64,000 bases of DNA from Pseudocercospora fijiensis CIRAD86 (GCF_000340215.1 NW_006921534.1:5684955-5748954); one strand, 5' to 3'. Shown: positions 1 through 13,409, counted from the stretch's first letter. Notes: a model not told the origin generated them from the sequence alone. Program-made: numbers and translations.

Positions 1-3000
1 GCTTAGTTTAATAACGCTCGGCACTTAACCTATAGGGCCTACTATATTCCTATAGCTCTAAAGGACGACCTCGGAAATGAACGCCTACTAGACTTTACTG
101 CCTACGTAGTAGATATAGACAACCTATATAGGGGAGCTACTATTGTTATTAGCAACCCTGTTCTTAAGTACTACGCTATAGCTATAGACTTAGGCATTTA
201 GAAGTAGCGATTTAGAATCGCTCGGAAAGAGGACATTAAACACATTAATGTTAGCGAGTGCCCTAACGATATTAGGGTCCTGTTTATTAGCAACCTAATA
301 CCGGCCTCCGCCTTAGCTAATCCGACAGCTAATCTTCTCGGTAGAGATAACGATAAGCCTATGCCCCCTAATAGCATAGACCCTAATTAGCTTACTCGTA
401 TACCGGAGCCTATTCGAGAAACCTATATTAATGTATTTAAATACCACTTAGCATCGACATTGCCTATATTCAAAGAGACGGATTATAAGATTAATATTAT
501 AGAGGGCAAGGAGGTTCCTTTTAGACCCCTCTATAACCTTAGTAAACGAGAGCTTGCTATATTACGTAAGTACCTAGAGGAAAACCTAGCTAATAGTCGC
601 ATTCGGTATAGTAACAGCCCTACTAGCGCCCCTATCCTATTCGTACTAAAGAAGGATAGTAGCCTACGCCTATATATTAATTATCGTACGCTTAACGCTA
701 TTACTATTAAAGACCGCTGTCCACTTCCTCTTATTAATAAGACCCTCGATCGCCTTTCTAGTACTTACTACTATACTACATTAGACATTAAGGATATATA
801 CTATCGCATCCGTATTCGTAAGGGTAACGAATAGAAAACAGCCTTCCGTACTCGCTATAGCTATTTCGAGTACTTAGTTATGCTATTCGGCTTAGCTAAC
901 GCCCCTACAACATTCTAGTCCTATATTAATCGGGCCCTTTCGGGCCTATTAGACTATCTCTATATAGTTTACCTAGATGACATCCTAGTTTACACACACT
1001 TACCTAACATTACGGAGCACTAGGCTATAGTCCGCAAGGTGCTCGATCGCCTGCGAGTCTATAGACTATATTACAAGCCTTCTAAATGCACCTTTACTAC
1101 TAAGGAGGTAGCCTTCCTTAGTTTTATCGTATCAACTGATAGTGTTAAGGCTAATCCTAATCGGATTAAAACAATTACTAAATAGCCTATTCCTACGTCT
1201 ATTAAGGAGCTTTAATCGTTCCTTAGCTTCGCTAATTTCTACCGCCGGTTTATTAAGGGCTATTTACGGCATATAATACCCCTAACTGAGCTTACTAAAA
1301 CTAAGGCTAACCTAACTAGAGAGTTTAAATAGACTAATAGAGCACAAGCCGCTTTTGACGGCCTAAAGCAACGCTTTACTAATGTCCCCTTATTGCACTA
1401 TTTCGTACTAAGCAAGCAAATCCGAATTGAGACTAACGCTTTACAGTTCGCTATATCGGCTATTATATTACAGCAATTAGATAATAACTATTACTAGCAC
1501 CTAATTGCCTTCTTTTTACGAAAGATAATCGATATAGAGCGCCGATATAAGACCTACGAGCAAGAGCTCCTAGCTATTATCGAGGCCTTTAAGCACTAGC
1601 GCTACTATCTCGATAGTATATAGCATACTATTCAGGTCTATACGGATTATAACAACCTCCGTAGAATTACGAAGGTTACTAGGGTTATAGGTCGACAGGC
1701 TAGATAGGCCGTCTACCTCGCCGGGTTCGATTTTAATATATTATATCGGCTAGGCATAAGCAACCCTACTAATAGCCTATCGAGGCGACCTAATTACGAT
1801 AGCGGGACTTAGCAATCTATTAATTTATTGTTTCCAACCCTATAGTATAAGATTGCTATAGCCTGTATTATTAATAAGCAAACGTAGGATAAGCGGACTT
1901 CCGGACCCCGCGGCGGTAACAAATACTATAGCGGAGTTATCGTTCTTCTAGTGCACGTTAAAAGAAAGGACGTAGATCGCTCGAGCTATAATAACTCGAT
2001 TAAGGACATTGCTATCTATAGTAATAGTCTATATAGCGATAGCACTATAGAAGAGGTTGCAGTAGTTCCGGCTGCTAGTACTATTAGATGCATATAATAC
2101 GTACCTCGTTTAATAGCGAGGGTGCTATTAAATAACCTTGCAAATAGGGATAGTTAATCGTTTATAGATAAGCTATTACGTGCTTAGTAGAGGGACGCCT
2201 TTACTATCGAGCGTATTAATAGGCTTGTAAGTAGACGGGCGACTCGATCTAGTAAGAGTAATAGTTAGTCGATCGACGACAAGGGTTACTTAAAGTTTAA
2301 AGGCAGGTACTATGTCCCCGCTAAACAATCGATTAGATAAGAGCTTTTAAAGAGGTACTATAACAGTAAGCTCGCTAGTTACTATAGCATAGAGAGGTCG
2401 CACGAGTTACTATCGCGTATATACTACTAGCTAAATAGTAAGCGGCATATAAAGGAGTATATACAGACCTATGCAGTATGCTAGCGAGTCAAAGTACTAA
2501 AGCACTTACTATTTAGCGAGTTGTCTTTACTCCCTATTCTAAAGAAGCCTTTTGTAGAGCTTATAATAGACTTTATTATAGGTCTCCCCCCTACTAAGCG
2601 AAGAGGAAGCAAAGACATCTTTAACGCTATCCTAGTCGTCGTAGACCGATTTACTAAGGGCGCTCGTTACATCCCTACTAGGAAGGATTAGATAGCTATT
2701 AACTTAGCTGAGTCACTATAGAATAACATCTTCTATAGCTATTAGGGAACCCCTAAAGGGATAGTCTCCGACAGAGGCTCGATATTTATATCTTACTATT
2801 AGAGTGAGATATACCTATAGCTAAGACTTAAGCATCGCCTATCTATAGCGTTCTATCTATAAACAGATAGCTAGACCGAGAGGCAAAATGCTACGCTATA
2901 GTAGTACCTGCGTAGCTACATTAACGAGAACCCTAACGACTAGGTCAACCTCCTATAACTAGCCGAATTCGTATACAATAATAGTGTCCACTTATCTACT

Positions 3001-3710
3001 AAGGTTTTACCTTATTTCGCTATAATAGGCTAGAACGCTACTATGCTATAAGACCCCCTATCGCTCGAGGCCGAGCGTAAGGAAAGGGAAGCGGGTTAAC
3101 CTAAGACACTAGCGGCTATTAAGAGGGTTTAAAAGATACGAGAAATTCACGCTAAGATAGCTAACAAACTAGTAAAGGCCTAGGCCTATTAGAAGGCCTA
3201 CTATAACAAACACTACCTTCTAATAACCTTCAAGCAAGGCGACCTAGTTATGCTTAGTACAAAGAACCTCCGTATCCGCAAACACCCCTCGCCTAATAGC
3301 AAAATAAGGCCTAAACTCGCACTAAGGTACATTGGCCCTTTCTGTATCCGAGAACCTAGGGGCACCTAGGCCTATTAGTTATAGCTTCCACCTTATTACA
3401 CTATCTATAATACCTTCTATGTGTCCCTCCTTAAGCCGTACTACCTACGCGAAGGGGATAAAGCACCTGCTAAATCCGAGGACATACTAGCTAATAGCGA
3501 AGAGCTGTAGTCTATAGAACGTATCCTAAAGCATCGGACTAGGTAGGGCAAGAAGGAGTACCTATTAAGATAGTAAGGCTATTTACCTAAATAGGACTTA
3601 TAGGAAGCTAAAGGTTCCTTTAAGGACATAACCGAGTTGTTAGATAAGTATTAGACTAGCGTAAAGGACAAGAAGAAGGCCAAAAGCTTATAATATTACT
3701 ATTAAGGCCT
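1..3710 (+). mobile_element. RIP-degraded Ty3/gypsy chromovirus, pol region (5' truncated by window)
   Basis: One frame (codons starting at positions 1 mod 3) runs through the region with many TAG/TAA stops but no obvious frameshift. Domains in order: retropepsin-like linker at 1-450; reverse transcriptase at about 460-1010, including an intact YLDD catalytic box at 970-981; RNase H at about 1290-1720; integrase zinc-binding and core at about 2340-3060; and a C-terminal chromodomain at about 3490-3660 (ERIL..HR..GKKEYL pattern). RT-RH-IN order plus the chromodomain is diagnostic of chromoviruses. Stops sit where Trp (TGG to TAG) or Gln (CAG to TAG) is expected, the RIP signature. Gag and the 5' LTR lie outside the window and no 3' LTR could be paired. 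Only 460-834 remains open. A dead copy. Confidence 0.88.
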
Positions 3711-3711
3711 A

Positions 3712-3740
3712 GGATTAATACTACCCCTAGGGTGCTATTA
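3712..3740. repeat. Near-palindrome copy 0, just after the chromovirus pol
   Basis: Core TAATACTACCCCTAGGG followed by an imperfect complementary arm. The same motif occurs at four ORF boundaries of the 12.3 kb element at 14539-26831. Here it follows the chromodomain by about 50 nt and could mark the start of a 3' LTR, but no partner was found. Confidence 0.55.
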
Positions 3741-4960
3741 GCTAACTAATTAGCTACAAGCAATTGTTAGCAATAAGAGACAATAAGACTACACTACTAT
3801 AGTGAACGCGTACCGAGTGTTAACAAGCGCGCTACGACGCGTTAATTAGTTACTGCTCTTTTAAAGACTCTACCTCTTGTTCCTTTATCCTACCGAGGCC
3901 TCGAGGCCTAGGCAATCGACGAGAATGCGCGCGCGCGCGTACGAATAGCGGTATGTTAGAAGATAGCTAGCGCGGCTATATTAGTAACGGTATTGCGGAG
4001 TATATTATTAGTCAAAGAAGGAAATCGAAAGCAAGGTAAAGTTAGCGCTAAGACGACTAGCGCTACTATTATTAATATTACTTACTATTGTCGCTACGCC
4101 TATAGACACAACCTTACCTATACTACGAGCCTAAGGCACCCTTAATCAAAACTTTGATTAAAGCCTTAAGCCTATTAAAGGTTTGATTAAAACTTTAAGG
4201 CTAAGTTAAAACTTTAACTAAGACAAAAGATTAAGCGACTAATAGACTAACTAAGGGCAAAACTATAGAGCTAAGCTAGCCGGGGTCGATCTTGCGGACA
4301 ATAGGTTACTCCTCGATCTATCTAACCCTTTAAGCGAGGCGAACCTCTACTACTACACTTATAATAGCCTTTACCTATAGAAACTAGAAGAACTGAGTTT
4401 TTTAAAAAGATATAATTAGTTAACACTTAAAGGCTGCTAAACCTAACTAATTAGGGCTAGCGAAACTACGAACAGTAATAGCCTTCGTAACAATAAGAAC
4501 AACCCTCGGAACGGACAAACCCCCGGAGCGGACATTTCTAGGTCTTTTAAGAGTAGACGTAGAGAACTCGGTACGACATTACTTAGAACGGGGGCAGTGC
4601 TATAATACCCCGTATACCTACCTATTATAGTAGGGAAGGTGCGCTCGTATTGTAATTGGTCGATAGTCCTTAATTCTTATAGTTATATATTACTTTATTG
4701 TATGTAAGGATAGCGTAGTTAGAGTTAGATATTATATTAAAAGGTAAGGTTTAATATAGTTACATAATCGGTAGTTGTGCGTTCAATTTAGCGCGGACTA
4801 AGCGGCTTATTAGGCCTACTAAGTTAGTAGCAATAGAGGTTAAGACTAGAACAAAGACCGGCTACGAGGGCGCGGCCTTTAGAAGGGAAGCGTATATTAG
4901 GACCAAAGAGGTTACACGTAATTAGCATATAACCGGGCTCGAGTAAAGCTAGGGTCTTAA
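3741..4960. other. RIP-degraded non-coding transposon DNA
   Basis: CA/TG-poor, TA-rich sequence with no continuous frame. It includes a GC-alternating stretch near 3930-3942 and a cluster of TTTGATTAAA-type direct and inverted copies at about 4145-4215. It may hold LTR or terminal sequence of the flanking elements; I could not define ends. Confidence 0.5.
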
Positions 4961-4969
4961 TGCCTTAGG

Positions 4970-7260
4970 CAGGACTTAGCGCTTAGCGTTAGGCTAACTA
5001 GCCTGCCTTCCTCCCTCTCCTCTTAGATCTCTATCGAATACTACACTAATTTACTACCACCCTATCTACCTGCTAACATAACCCTTCTTACAGTATCGAG
5101 AACGCGCTAGTATTCGTAAGCAAACATTACGTTAAGGCCTAGAGACGGCTCGATATGTCGTCGCTATTATAGCTTACTAATTTCTAGTCTATTAAATAGG
5201 TAGTCTCGTAGAATATAGTAACAAGGTAGGCGGGTTTAAAACTACGAGAGGCAATTGCAACGAGCCGGAGTTATATAGTCGTAACTGCGTAGTATGCCCT
5301 TATAAATAGGCGCTGCCTTAGCTTCTATCTTAATAGCGATATCTACCTGTTCTCGTAGTCGATCTTAAGCCGCTAGCGGTTACAGACTCTCGAAGCTTAG
5401 AAGGCGCTTTTTATACTAGTATTATATGCCTTTACTAACTCTGTAGCTAGCGAGTTGTGCCTTATAAGCTAGCCTGTCGTCTACCTTAAGAACCTCGAGA
5501 ATCGTACTATAGAGGTTATAGAACACAAGGTTCCGCTTGTTCCGGTTATACTTAATAGTATAGTAATAGCCCTCGAGAGGCGAAGTTGTCCGTATTTGTA
5601 GCAATAATAGACTGTAGAGCCGTACCTATATAGCCTATGTTCGTAAAGTCTAACTATTCTAATTATAGCGTATATATTAGACCTTGTTTTGCTAGTCTAT
5701 AGGCTTCTTCTCTTGTAACTACTCCTAGATCTAAACTATATCGTTAGTAACCTCGCTAGCGCTGCGGGCGTAATAGATTGCGTAGTAGAATCGCTTAACA
5801 ACCTCTAGAAATTAGGCCTCTAGAAATAAGCGAAGGAAGGTCTCTTTAACGTGCCGCTAGCAGAGGTAGATAAGCACCTGTTTCTCCTTCTAAGAGAGGT
5901 TAATTGCGGCCTACTTAGAGGCTAAGTCGTCTACTATAGCTATAATAGTATTCTATAGTAGTAACTACCCTTTAAGGACTCGGAGACCGGCTTCTACTAG
6001 CTTAGCTTTCTAAGATTCTAGCAATATATATCCTACTAGCAACTAGCACCCTAACCTATTACGAACATATATAGTAAAAAGGCTCTAGCTAAGGTCGGTA
6101 GTCTTATAAGTTGCGTCTAGCAAGAACAACTATATAGTATATAAGTTAGTAATGTTTTGAATTTTTAAAGTTAGTCGTAAGAACTATAGAACGCAAGCTT
6201 AGAAGCTTAGTTATGCGCCTGCCTTCTATAGTAATAACAATAATACCTGCACTTATATCTCCTGCCTTAGTATTTAACAACTCTCGCTACTAGTCGGTCT
6301 AAAATACAATACTACGCTCTTCCTTGCCCTTTAATCTCTTCGATATTACCTAGTATTTAAGCTCTTTGCTGTCTATATTATTACAAAGGCTATTAAGGAT
6401 AGCAGGAAGGTCGCCTAGCTAGATATTCGCATTTCTACGCTTAGTACTACGCACCTTCTTTAAGTCCGGCCTAATCTTTAACTAACCGACAGTACTAGCC
6501 TTTATATACTACCTACTAATCTTACTAAACTCGTCTTTTATTAGGCTATTTTTAATAAATTTAATAACCTTAGCAACGTTAAATTTACGCTATTCTATTA
6601 ACTCCTCGAGTAACACCCTTAAGGCGTTACTAGCCGACCTAATATCTATATACTTTAGGTTATAGTAGTATAGGTTATTACCTACTATAGAAAGGTCGAC
6701 TTAGTAATAGCGGACACTAATTTTATATAGATTAGCCTCTTCTTTGCTCTAGAAGTGCGAGATAACTAGTATTGCAGCATTATACGGCTTTTTATTATAT
6801 TTAGCCTTGCGAATACTCTCCGAGGGCGACCTATTCCGCTACTAATCGCGCCTATAACGACAATACTAGTACGACCGCTATTATAATCTATCCTTCGTCC
6901 TTTGCGACTTCGCCTCCTTATATACGTTACTTATATAGCCCTTTAGTACCTCGAAGCGCTTAGGCTCGAAAGTTAACCCCTACGGTATATTAAATAGCTA
7001 CTCTCGGATATCGATTATATTATATAGTATACGGTTAGGCCTAAACGGCGGCGGTACTAGTTTAGATAAGATAGGCGGTATAGCGACGATAATAATAATA
7101 ACGATTAAATAGTATTTAAGCTATTATAGAAAGAGCTAGATCTATATATAAGAAAGAGCTATAGAGATAAGGTTAGAACTAGAAGTATAACCGAGAAGGT
7201 TAATACGGTACTAGAATAGGAAAAGCACCGTCGATTACTAGGCAAACTATACTAAGTTAG
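4970..7260 (-). mobile_element. RIP-degraded Mutator-like element (MULE) transposase relic
   Basis: Read on the minus strand through TAG/TAA stops, one frame encodes a MULE/FAR1-type transposase from about 7050 to 5110. An N-terminal basic region precedes a DDE core whose first Asp lies in a DATYKT box (about 6100-6121), a second Asp pair in IVDD (about 5923-5947), and a C-x2-H motif just after it (YLCQRH). The C-terminal part carries the LPC..IL segment typical of the SWIM-like end of this family (about 5200-5240). Only 5422-5604 is open. No terminal inverted repeats or target duplication could be assigned. The right edge (about 7260-7290) is where CA/TG depletion stops and host-like sequence begins. 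Confidence 0.7.
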
Positions 7261-7269
7261 TAGATAACG

Positions 7270-8988
7270 CCCTCCGGAAGTAAACCACTATTGCAAACAG
7301 TAGTACGCTAAATTTCCTGACATACAAGAGTACCTTAATGTGTATAGTCTCTTCGTCTCTGCAGGCCCAATGCACACGCAAGCAGGTGTGATGCACTAAG
7401 GTCACGAGTGTGAAAGGAAACAGGATTCTTTTCAAAGTCCATCAAATCGTTCAATCAACAGAACTGCCACGTCAGGTGATTTCTCACACCCTCGGCCGAA
7501 GGTGTCGCGCCATTATTGAGTGATCTCTGGAGCGGAGCGGGGTACGCGGTCGCAATGTCAGCACCGCAACCTTTCACGCGTCTTCTCCTTCTTGCACTCA
7601 CCATGCTTCCTTCGTATACAAGACCTGAAGACCTCTTTCACTTCTTTGTATGAGATCACGATGGCAACAGAAGAGCACGGCGTGATGCCCCAGCCTGCCG
7701 CGAGCGAAGCGCCCCGTCGCCAATAATGCCCCCGAACTGGTTGAACTGCGGTCGCCGGTCAATGCTCTCCCCAACGCAATCGCTGGCTATCGAACAGCGG
7801 GTAATCTACTCCTATGAGAAGGCCTGAGATAGGGCATTCGAAAGGTCCCGTATAATGTTGCTGCCTTATTATGCTCCATTCACAAGCAAGAAAGAGCGTG
7901 GGAGAACTGCGTTGAGACCTGTTACTTTCCGTGATCCTCGTGTGCGCAGTAGCATCCAGCACTGGACTGGTCTTCTCGAGGACACGTGTGTCGACGAAAG
8001 GGACAAGATGGCATCTCTGCACGGCCAACCGGAACAGCCAAAAAGGAGGCTCAATTCGAATTCAGCCTTGCATGCAACAGCCGAACGCTAGGCGGCGGAT
8101 AGCGACATCCGCGATGTATTTCGAGCCAATCATACATATCAACGGCTGTAAAGTTAGATTCGGGGCAATCTCGCCGGACACGTTGGTGTGAGAGACGGAC
8201 CCACGACCGGATCCTGATGCAAGAAAAATGTCCACCCAACCTGCTGGGATAGCTCTTTTCGACGTCATATGCCTGGACGACCTCCCTCCAGAAGGCCAAC
8301 AATGCGCAAAAATCATGCGCGGATACGACCTGATGTTAGACTGGTCGCACTCGATGTCAGCTTGCACAGGAAGTCGCATTCGCGATGAAATGTTTGATGC
8401 AAAGCACGCCACGACATCACAAAATCGGGCGTTGTCGGGAGCGCTTGGACATCAAAAAAATCTGTTCAAGTACGGGCCGCATTGCAAACGCTGTACCCGA
8501 GACCGAGTCCTCACCTCCTATAGTGCGCAACACGCGCCCAGAAGGTCCACGCTGTTGTCGAATAAATACGGTAGATGATGCATGTGATGGTAGAGAGTGG
8601 AATACGTTCCGGCTTCGCGATGCGCTTTTGATGGATTGATGCGCAATCCACTTGGTTTCTTCGATGGCGTCGACGATGCTTTTATATCTTTGCATCAATC
8701 ACCGGGCACGACCGGAGCCTGAGCCTGGTCTGATGCAAACGACGTCGCGGTCGTCAAATGCAGGGGTTGCCGTACCAATCACGGTCATTTCTCGAGACAG
8801 GTGGATGGTCAGAGCTCTGCTTCAGCAAGCCCACCTTTAAGCGACCATCCCAAGCAAAATCTGCTCACCATCTTCCACACTTTCCCCGTGACAGCTCCAG
8901 TCTCTTCAGCTCACCGTCACAACTCCGCTCATCAGAAATCCATCAGAAGACACCTCAATCCCTCTTCAATTCATCCAAAACCATTGCA
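7270..8988. other. Host-like intergenic region without a supported gene
   Basis: Base composition returns to normal (CA and TG common). Several short open frames overlap on both strands around 7850-8700, but none has a recognisable domain, splice structure or consistent codon bias. The last 200 bases hold the probable ATP9 promoter and leader, with a CT/CA-rich tract at about 8860-8985. Confidence 0.5.
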
Positions 8989-9673
8989 ATGGCATCCTCT
9001 CTCCGCATGGCTGCGCCAAAGATGGCCTCGATGGCCGCTCAGAGCACCCGCCAGGTCGCTCGCCCACAGCAGTTCCAGAAGCTCGCCCGTGGCTTCCAGA
9101 CTGGTAAGCTTCATCGAGCTTGGGGAGCTTGAAGACTGCTCCATTGACACTTTCATCGTAGCCGCTTCCCGCCAGACCACTGCCTTCAACACCATGAAGC
9201 GCACCTCCACCATTCTCCAGAGCGCCCGCGCCAAGGTCTCCCCAATTGGTGCCCAGGCCAAGCGTGCCTACTCTTCTGAGATGGCCAATGCTCTCGTCCA
9301 GGTCTCTCAGAACCTTGGTAAGAATAGTAGTGATCACATGTAGAAAACAATTGCTCATATATATCAGGTATGGGTTCTGCTGCCATCGGTCTTGGTGGCG
9401 CTGGTATTGTGAGTTATCCGTCGATTTACCACTGAATGTCATCAAAACTGACCACGTATCAGGGTATTGGTCTCGTCTTCGCCGCCCTTCTCCAGTCTGT
9501 TGCCCGCAACCCATCCCTCCGCGGCCAGCTTTTCTCATACGCAATTCTTGGTTTCGCTTTCGTCGAAGCCATTGGTCTTTTCGACCTCATGGTAAGTTCC
9601 GCCGCGCGAGTCTTGGCATCTTCGCATACACTAACACTCCTCCCAGGTTGCCATGATGTGCAAGTACGTCTAA
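8989..9673 (+). CDS. ATP9: Mitochondrial F1Fo ATP synthase subunit 9 (c-ring), nuclear-encoded
   Basis: Proteolipid subunit c of the Fo rotor, made in the cytosol with a long targeting presequence. Five exons: 8989-9103, 9162-9317, 9368-9408, 9463-9591, 9647-9673; 468 nt, 155 aa. All four introns are GT-AG and the phases join cleanly. The first about 75 residues are Arg/Ser/Ala/Gln-rich with no acid-rich stretch, as expected for a matrix presequence, ending near a RAYSS cleavage-type site. The mature part has the Gly-rich first helix (GLGGAGIGIGL), the polar loop (ARNPS) and the second helix with the proton-carrying Glu (FAFVEAIG). Mature length of about 80 aa fits the family. Intron 1 interrupts the presequence. 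The start is the first in-frame ATG after a pyrimidine-rich leader. Confidence 0.95.
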
Positions 9674-11653
9674 ACGAATATCACGGTTTCGGCATAGCAT
9701 AGCGGGCGTACCCTCGGGCGTTACTGTAACAGTATGGGAGGAGCAAGAGCATCGAAGGATAGAGACACCGATAGACCGATAGAGAGCAGGCAAGGCAAAC
9801 TCTTCGCTCGGATAGAACTAGAGCTTGGATCATTGTACATACGGAGCCTCACTTCGAAGACCTCGCGTAGAGGCAAAACGTTTTCATCTGTCCTGTGGCC
9901 TGTCTTTCATCGTCTCGTCCAAAACTCGCCAAGAACAACTGCTTCATCCGGTGCAGGGACTACTTTCCGAAGTAATCCGGAGCCGGAATCGCCGAGATAT
10001 ATGAAAGTCTTTGCTTCTGAACAATGAAGTGCTTGAGGATGCACAGGTATAAAGTCGGCCCAATATCGCCCAGAACATGCCACATTGGGCATCGGCTCAT
10101 CAGCGCCTCGTACGAAGACAGCTGTCTTGCTGAGTCCTACCCGCATCTGCACAATGCTTACATGAGACATTGTTGGAGTCGGCACATACATCATCGCCGA
10201 CTCTGAAGACCATTGCGGTCAATATCCTGCCTAATCCAAGCAAATTTTCCTAACCGACATCATCATGAATCAGGCATATCTGTGTTGTTCTGCTCATAAA
10301 CATTGAGAACGACTTCCTCATCATCCGCTAATATACAGTATGCGATGAAGGGATGTCGATTGAGTCAAGTCTAGCTCGCCCATGGTAGTCGACTTGCTCG
10401 ATTCATGTCGACAAGACACATCGCTCAGAGACAGAGTCTGTCATGGTCATCCTCTAGGTTGTTTCCAGCACATCACTATCGAACAATAATCCTCGAACTG
10501 CAATGCGCGGCTTCGAGGAATATTTTTTGGAACTGATGACTTTTTCCAATGAAGCGACGTCGATCGAGCCAAGCTAAGCTAAGCTTGACTTTCGCTTCAA
10601 ATATAAAAGATCTTGGAGTACAGTAGAATACCCGGTTACGGCTAGTCCGGTTGTTAGCTCCATTTCGGGTCTAGCCTTAGTGCCTTCAACGTGACCTTCG
10701 TGCTTCGTCCATGGACGTTGCAGAAGAGGCCGACATGAGTTCGCCGTCGCGCCAGATGAGAAGCGAATCGAGAAGTTCCTCCATGGTCGAAAAGAGCTCG
10801 CCGCTCGCGCACCGGAACACCGCCGTCGAAGTAGAAGTGGATGGCTCCGCGCACAGGCCTGCGAAGAGAGTGTCTAGATTGGAGTTTAGGCGACGCGGCG
10901 CTCAGGTTGTCCTTAGAATGGTATGGATCTGAAAGAAAAGGAAAAGAGAAAGGCTGTGGACGCAGGTTGCTGTGACCGTTGAGCTTGGAAGACACGCGCA
11001 AGGCAGGTGCGAGTTGAAAGAGCTGTATACCACGAGTGAAGCCTTCAGCACTGGTCCGCAGAAGCATCACCACGCTACGATATTGACTTCGACATTCTCT
11101 TGCACTCGTATGGCAATCGTGTGGATATCAGACTTCAGCGTGCTAGACCCCAAGTCTGCATTGGGCGTATCTGCCATCCAAAGCGACGCGGCCAGTATGG
11201 GAAGAGTAGGATGAATACAGCATTGGGTAATGGACAGGACGCGGCGTGTCGACACAGGTCACGTACCTGAGGACCTGAAGAGATCGAGACCCACTTAACA
11301 CAAAGGCTCGTAGCTTCCCCATACTTCACATGACTGGCCAGTGAACCCGTCACACATCTTACCGGCCTGTAATGTCTTTGCGATCCTTGTGTACACCATT
11401 TGGCAGTTTGCGGTCGCTTGATTGGTAAGGCAACACTTACTTTCCCGGACTAAAATCCAAAAACTTTCTTCGACCCGCTTTCGAAGCTTGCGCGCCAGCT
11501 TTTCGAGACTTTCCATATCTACGAAAGCCTCAACACGAACAATCATCAAGACCACATCCGATCCACTTCCAAAAGAAATTCAACTACAAAGTCACATACC
11601 ACCAAGAACACGACAGAACTCTCAGCCTACCACGATCAGAGTAATTGCGAGTC
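9674..11653. other. Intergenic region, possible small minus-strand exon at 10654-11000
   Basis: No supported gene. On the minus strand an open stretch at about 10654-10870 has a somewhat gene-like codon pattern and follows a pyrimidine tract plus CAG at about 10935, so a small unannotated exon is possible. It has no recognisable domain and no confident start. The rest shows only short overlapping frames. Confidence 0.35.
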
Positions 11654-12142
11654 ATGGACGTCGAAAAGCAACTTATGGTGCTTCAGGACCGGGTCGCAGA
11701 TCTCGAACAACGCGAGTTCGCCTTCGAAGATGGCATAACTCTTCCCGAAAGCGACGGATCTGCCAGAACCGTACCTAGCACCAAAAAGACCATCTTGGCT
11801 GTGATTGCTCTTATCGAAAAATCTGCAGTCCTTGGCGCCCCCCTAGTCGTATTCGCCGTATTTGGCCACATAGAAGACGAAGCCCACTACAACGCTACTA
11901 GCAATTACATGTCTCCCGACCAGCGCCTAGTTCTCGAAATCCTCAGCTGGACTTACTTTGTCCTGTGGGTCATCTGCGTACTCTTCAACCAAAATTACCA
12001 ACTGATCCACCACGGCTTTACTCGCCTGTTTTGCACATTCAATCTTATAAGTTTCGCATTTATGGCGTTCATAGTGGTGGTGCACTACTCGATTGCGTTC
12101 GTGGCTGCAGGGCAATCTAAAGAACTTAGTGCGAATGTCTGA
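11654..12142 (+). CDS. Small predicted multi-pass membrane protein, unknown function
   Basis: Single-exon frame of 162 aa starting MDVEKQ. The N-terminal 40 residues are polar with a heptad-like stretch (EKQLMVLQDRVADLEQRE), suggesting a short coiled coil. Three hydrophobic segments follow, at about residues 46-70, 93-113 and 126-152, separated by short loops. I do not recognise the family. An upstream in-frame TTG would extend it by three residues, but the ATG is preferred. The hydrophobic periodicity and clean stop support a real gene, but expression is unproven. Confidence 0.6.
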   Translation: MDVEKQLMVLQDRVADLEQREFAFEDGITLPESDGSARTVPSTKKTILAVIALIEKSAVLGAPLVVFAVFGHIEDEAHYNATSNYMSPDQRLVLEILSWTYFVLWVICVLFNQNYQLIHHGFTRLFCTFNLISFAFMAFIVVVHYSIAFVAAGQSKELSANV

Positions 12143-13409
12143 TTTATGGAAATATTGTGGCGATGGAGGAGGTATCTGCATTCTCCAGGCGTGATAGCAC
12201 CACTCTGTCTTTCATCCATCATCGGACTACTGCGCCGGATTGAGAAGGCAGAGGCCTGTTGCTGCCAGGCCGAGTCAACAAAGGAAATCATTTGAATTTG
12301 GAAACACCGAAGTCGTACTCCATTCTGTACGTTCTACAAAGTAAGTAGAAAAGATAGCCATGCAAACAAGCAGATACCCGCACAGTCAAATCCTGTCATG
12401 CATCTCTTGATTCCCCATTGTGCTAGAGTGTCTGCCCACAGAATACCAGTGGCGAGTTTGGAGACTGCTTCAACCATCATACACAGCTGACAAGATAGCC
12501 ATGACCTCCACGACACCATTTCCCATCCTCCGCATCAAGACGATGATCAAGTCCCCTCCATCGGCCTGTTACCGGAAGTTGCCTACAAACAGTATCAGTT
12601 CATACGCCGACTTAGAATAGATGTGCAAGGTCTTGCTCTCACCAAATCCGCGACATGCAGCACCATCCCATCCCGACGACGACTCCCACCAGAACCAGTT
12701 GAGCACAGAGCTATGCCTGCGCAAATCGCGGGTGCTGTGAGGAGATGTTTGGAGATGAATCCGTAGACGAGTCCGAAGTTCAGGCTCAGACTGTGACAGC
12801 AAACCTGGAATGACACCGACCGAAGGCAGCGAATTGTGCCCGGTTCGGGTGGGTTGGGTGATTTGGTGGACGCTTCTAGAGTTTTGAGAATGTCGATTGT
12901 GGTATCCGAAGGAGTATTGAAGCAGCTTGGTTGGCCAAGGCAAAGGATGGAGGGAATCGCAAAGGCGTTCTTGGGAATGTTCCTAGGAGCCTACGGGAGT
13001 CGATTTGCTTTGAGAATGAGAGTGAGTCCTCTGCCCGGGATATTGTGACGGTGCTTGTGACGTGACGTTCTTGGGGCCATGATGAAGCGCAAAGGTTCTC
13101 TGACGTAGTTCCAACGTTCCTGACTGAGCAAAGACATCCTCGCGTGGTTGCCGATGCAAACGAAGCTATGGACCGAGCGGCGTGGGGGCTATCGCGCGAG
13201 TGCACGATCATTTGTCCTATCGCATTGTGGAGTTTGGTCGCTGCCAGCACGAGCGAACGACAGTAAAGTTCGTCCCACGGCGGTTTGGTGTTTGATGTTA
13301 GCTGGCGGCGAGATTCGCTGTCCGCAAGCCGCTGGTTGTGCTGTTCCAGTAGCTGGTTGTATCGCTGCAGCCTCTTGTCGGTGTTATCGCCCATGGGTCC
13401 CAAGGCTTA
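12143..13409. other. Intergenic region; possible decayed minus-strand gene next to transposon island
   Basis: No complete gene. On the minus strand, fragments beginning with an ATG at 13394 and hydrophobic stretches at about 12600-12760 and 12334-12519 look weakly coding, but frames change and no splice chain could be built. They may be remnants of a membrane-protein gene eroded at the edge of the island that starts at about 13410. Codon patterns are not strong enough to call it. Confidence 0.3.

Noticed and set aside
4145..4215. Cluster of TTTGATTAAA inverted copies considered as a replication origin or CRISPR-like array
   Set aside because: Copies are irregular, few and A/T-biased, without constant spacers; fungal transposon DNA does not carry CRISPR arrays.
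7850..8640. Several overlapping frames of 60-116 aa on both strands
   Set aside because: No shared domain, biased codons or splice chain; some start at TTG/CTG rather than ATG. Treated as chance frames in intergenic DNA.
8966..9544. 192-aa minus-strand frame antisense to ATP9
   Set aside because: Low-complexity mirror of GC-rich codons of a certain gene; no features of its own.
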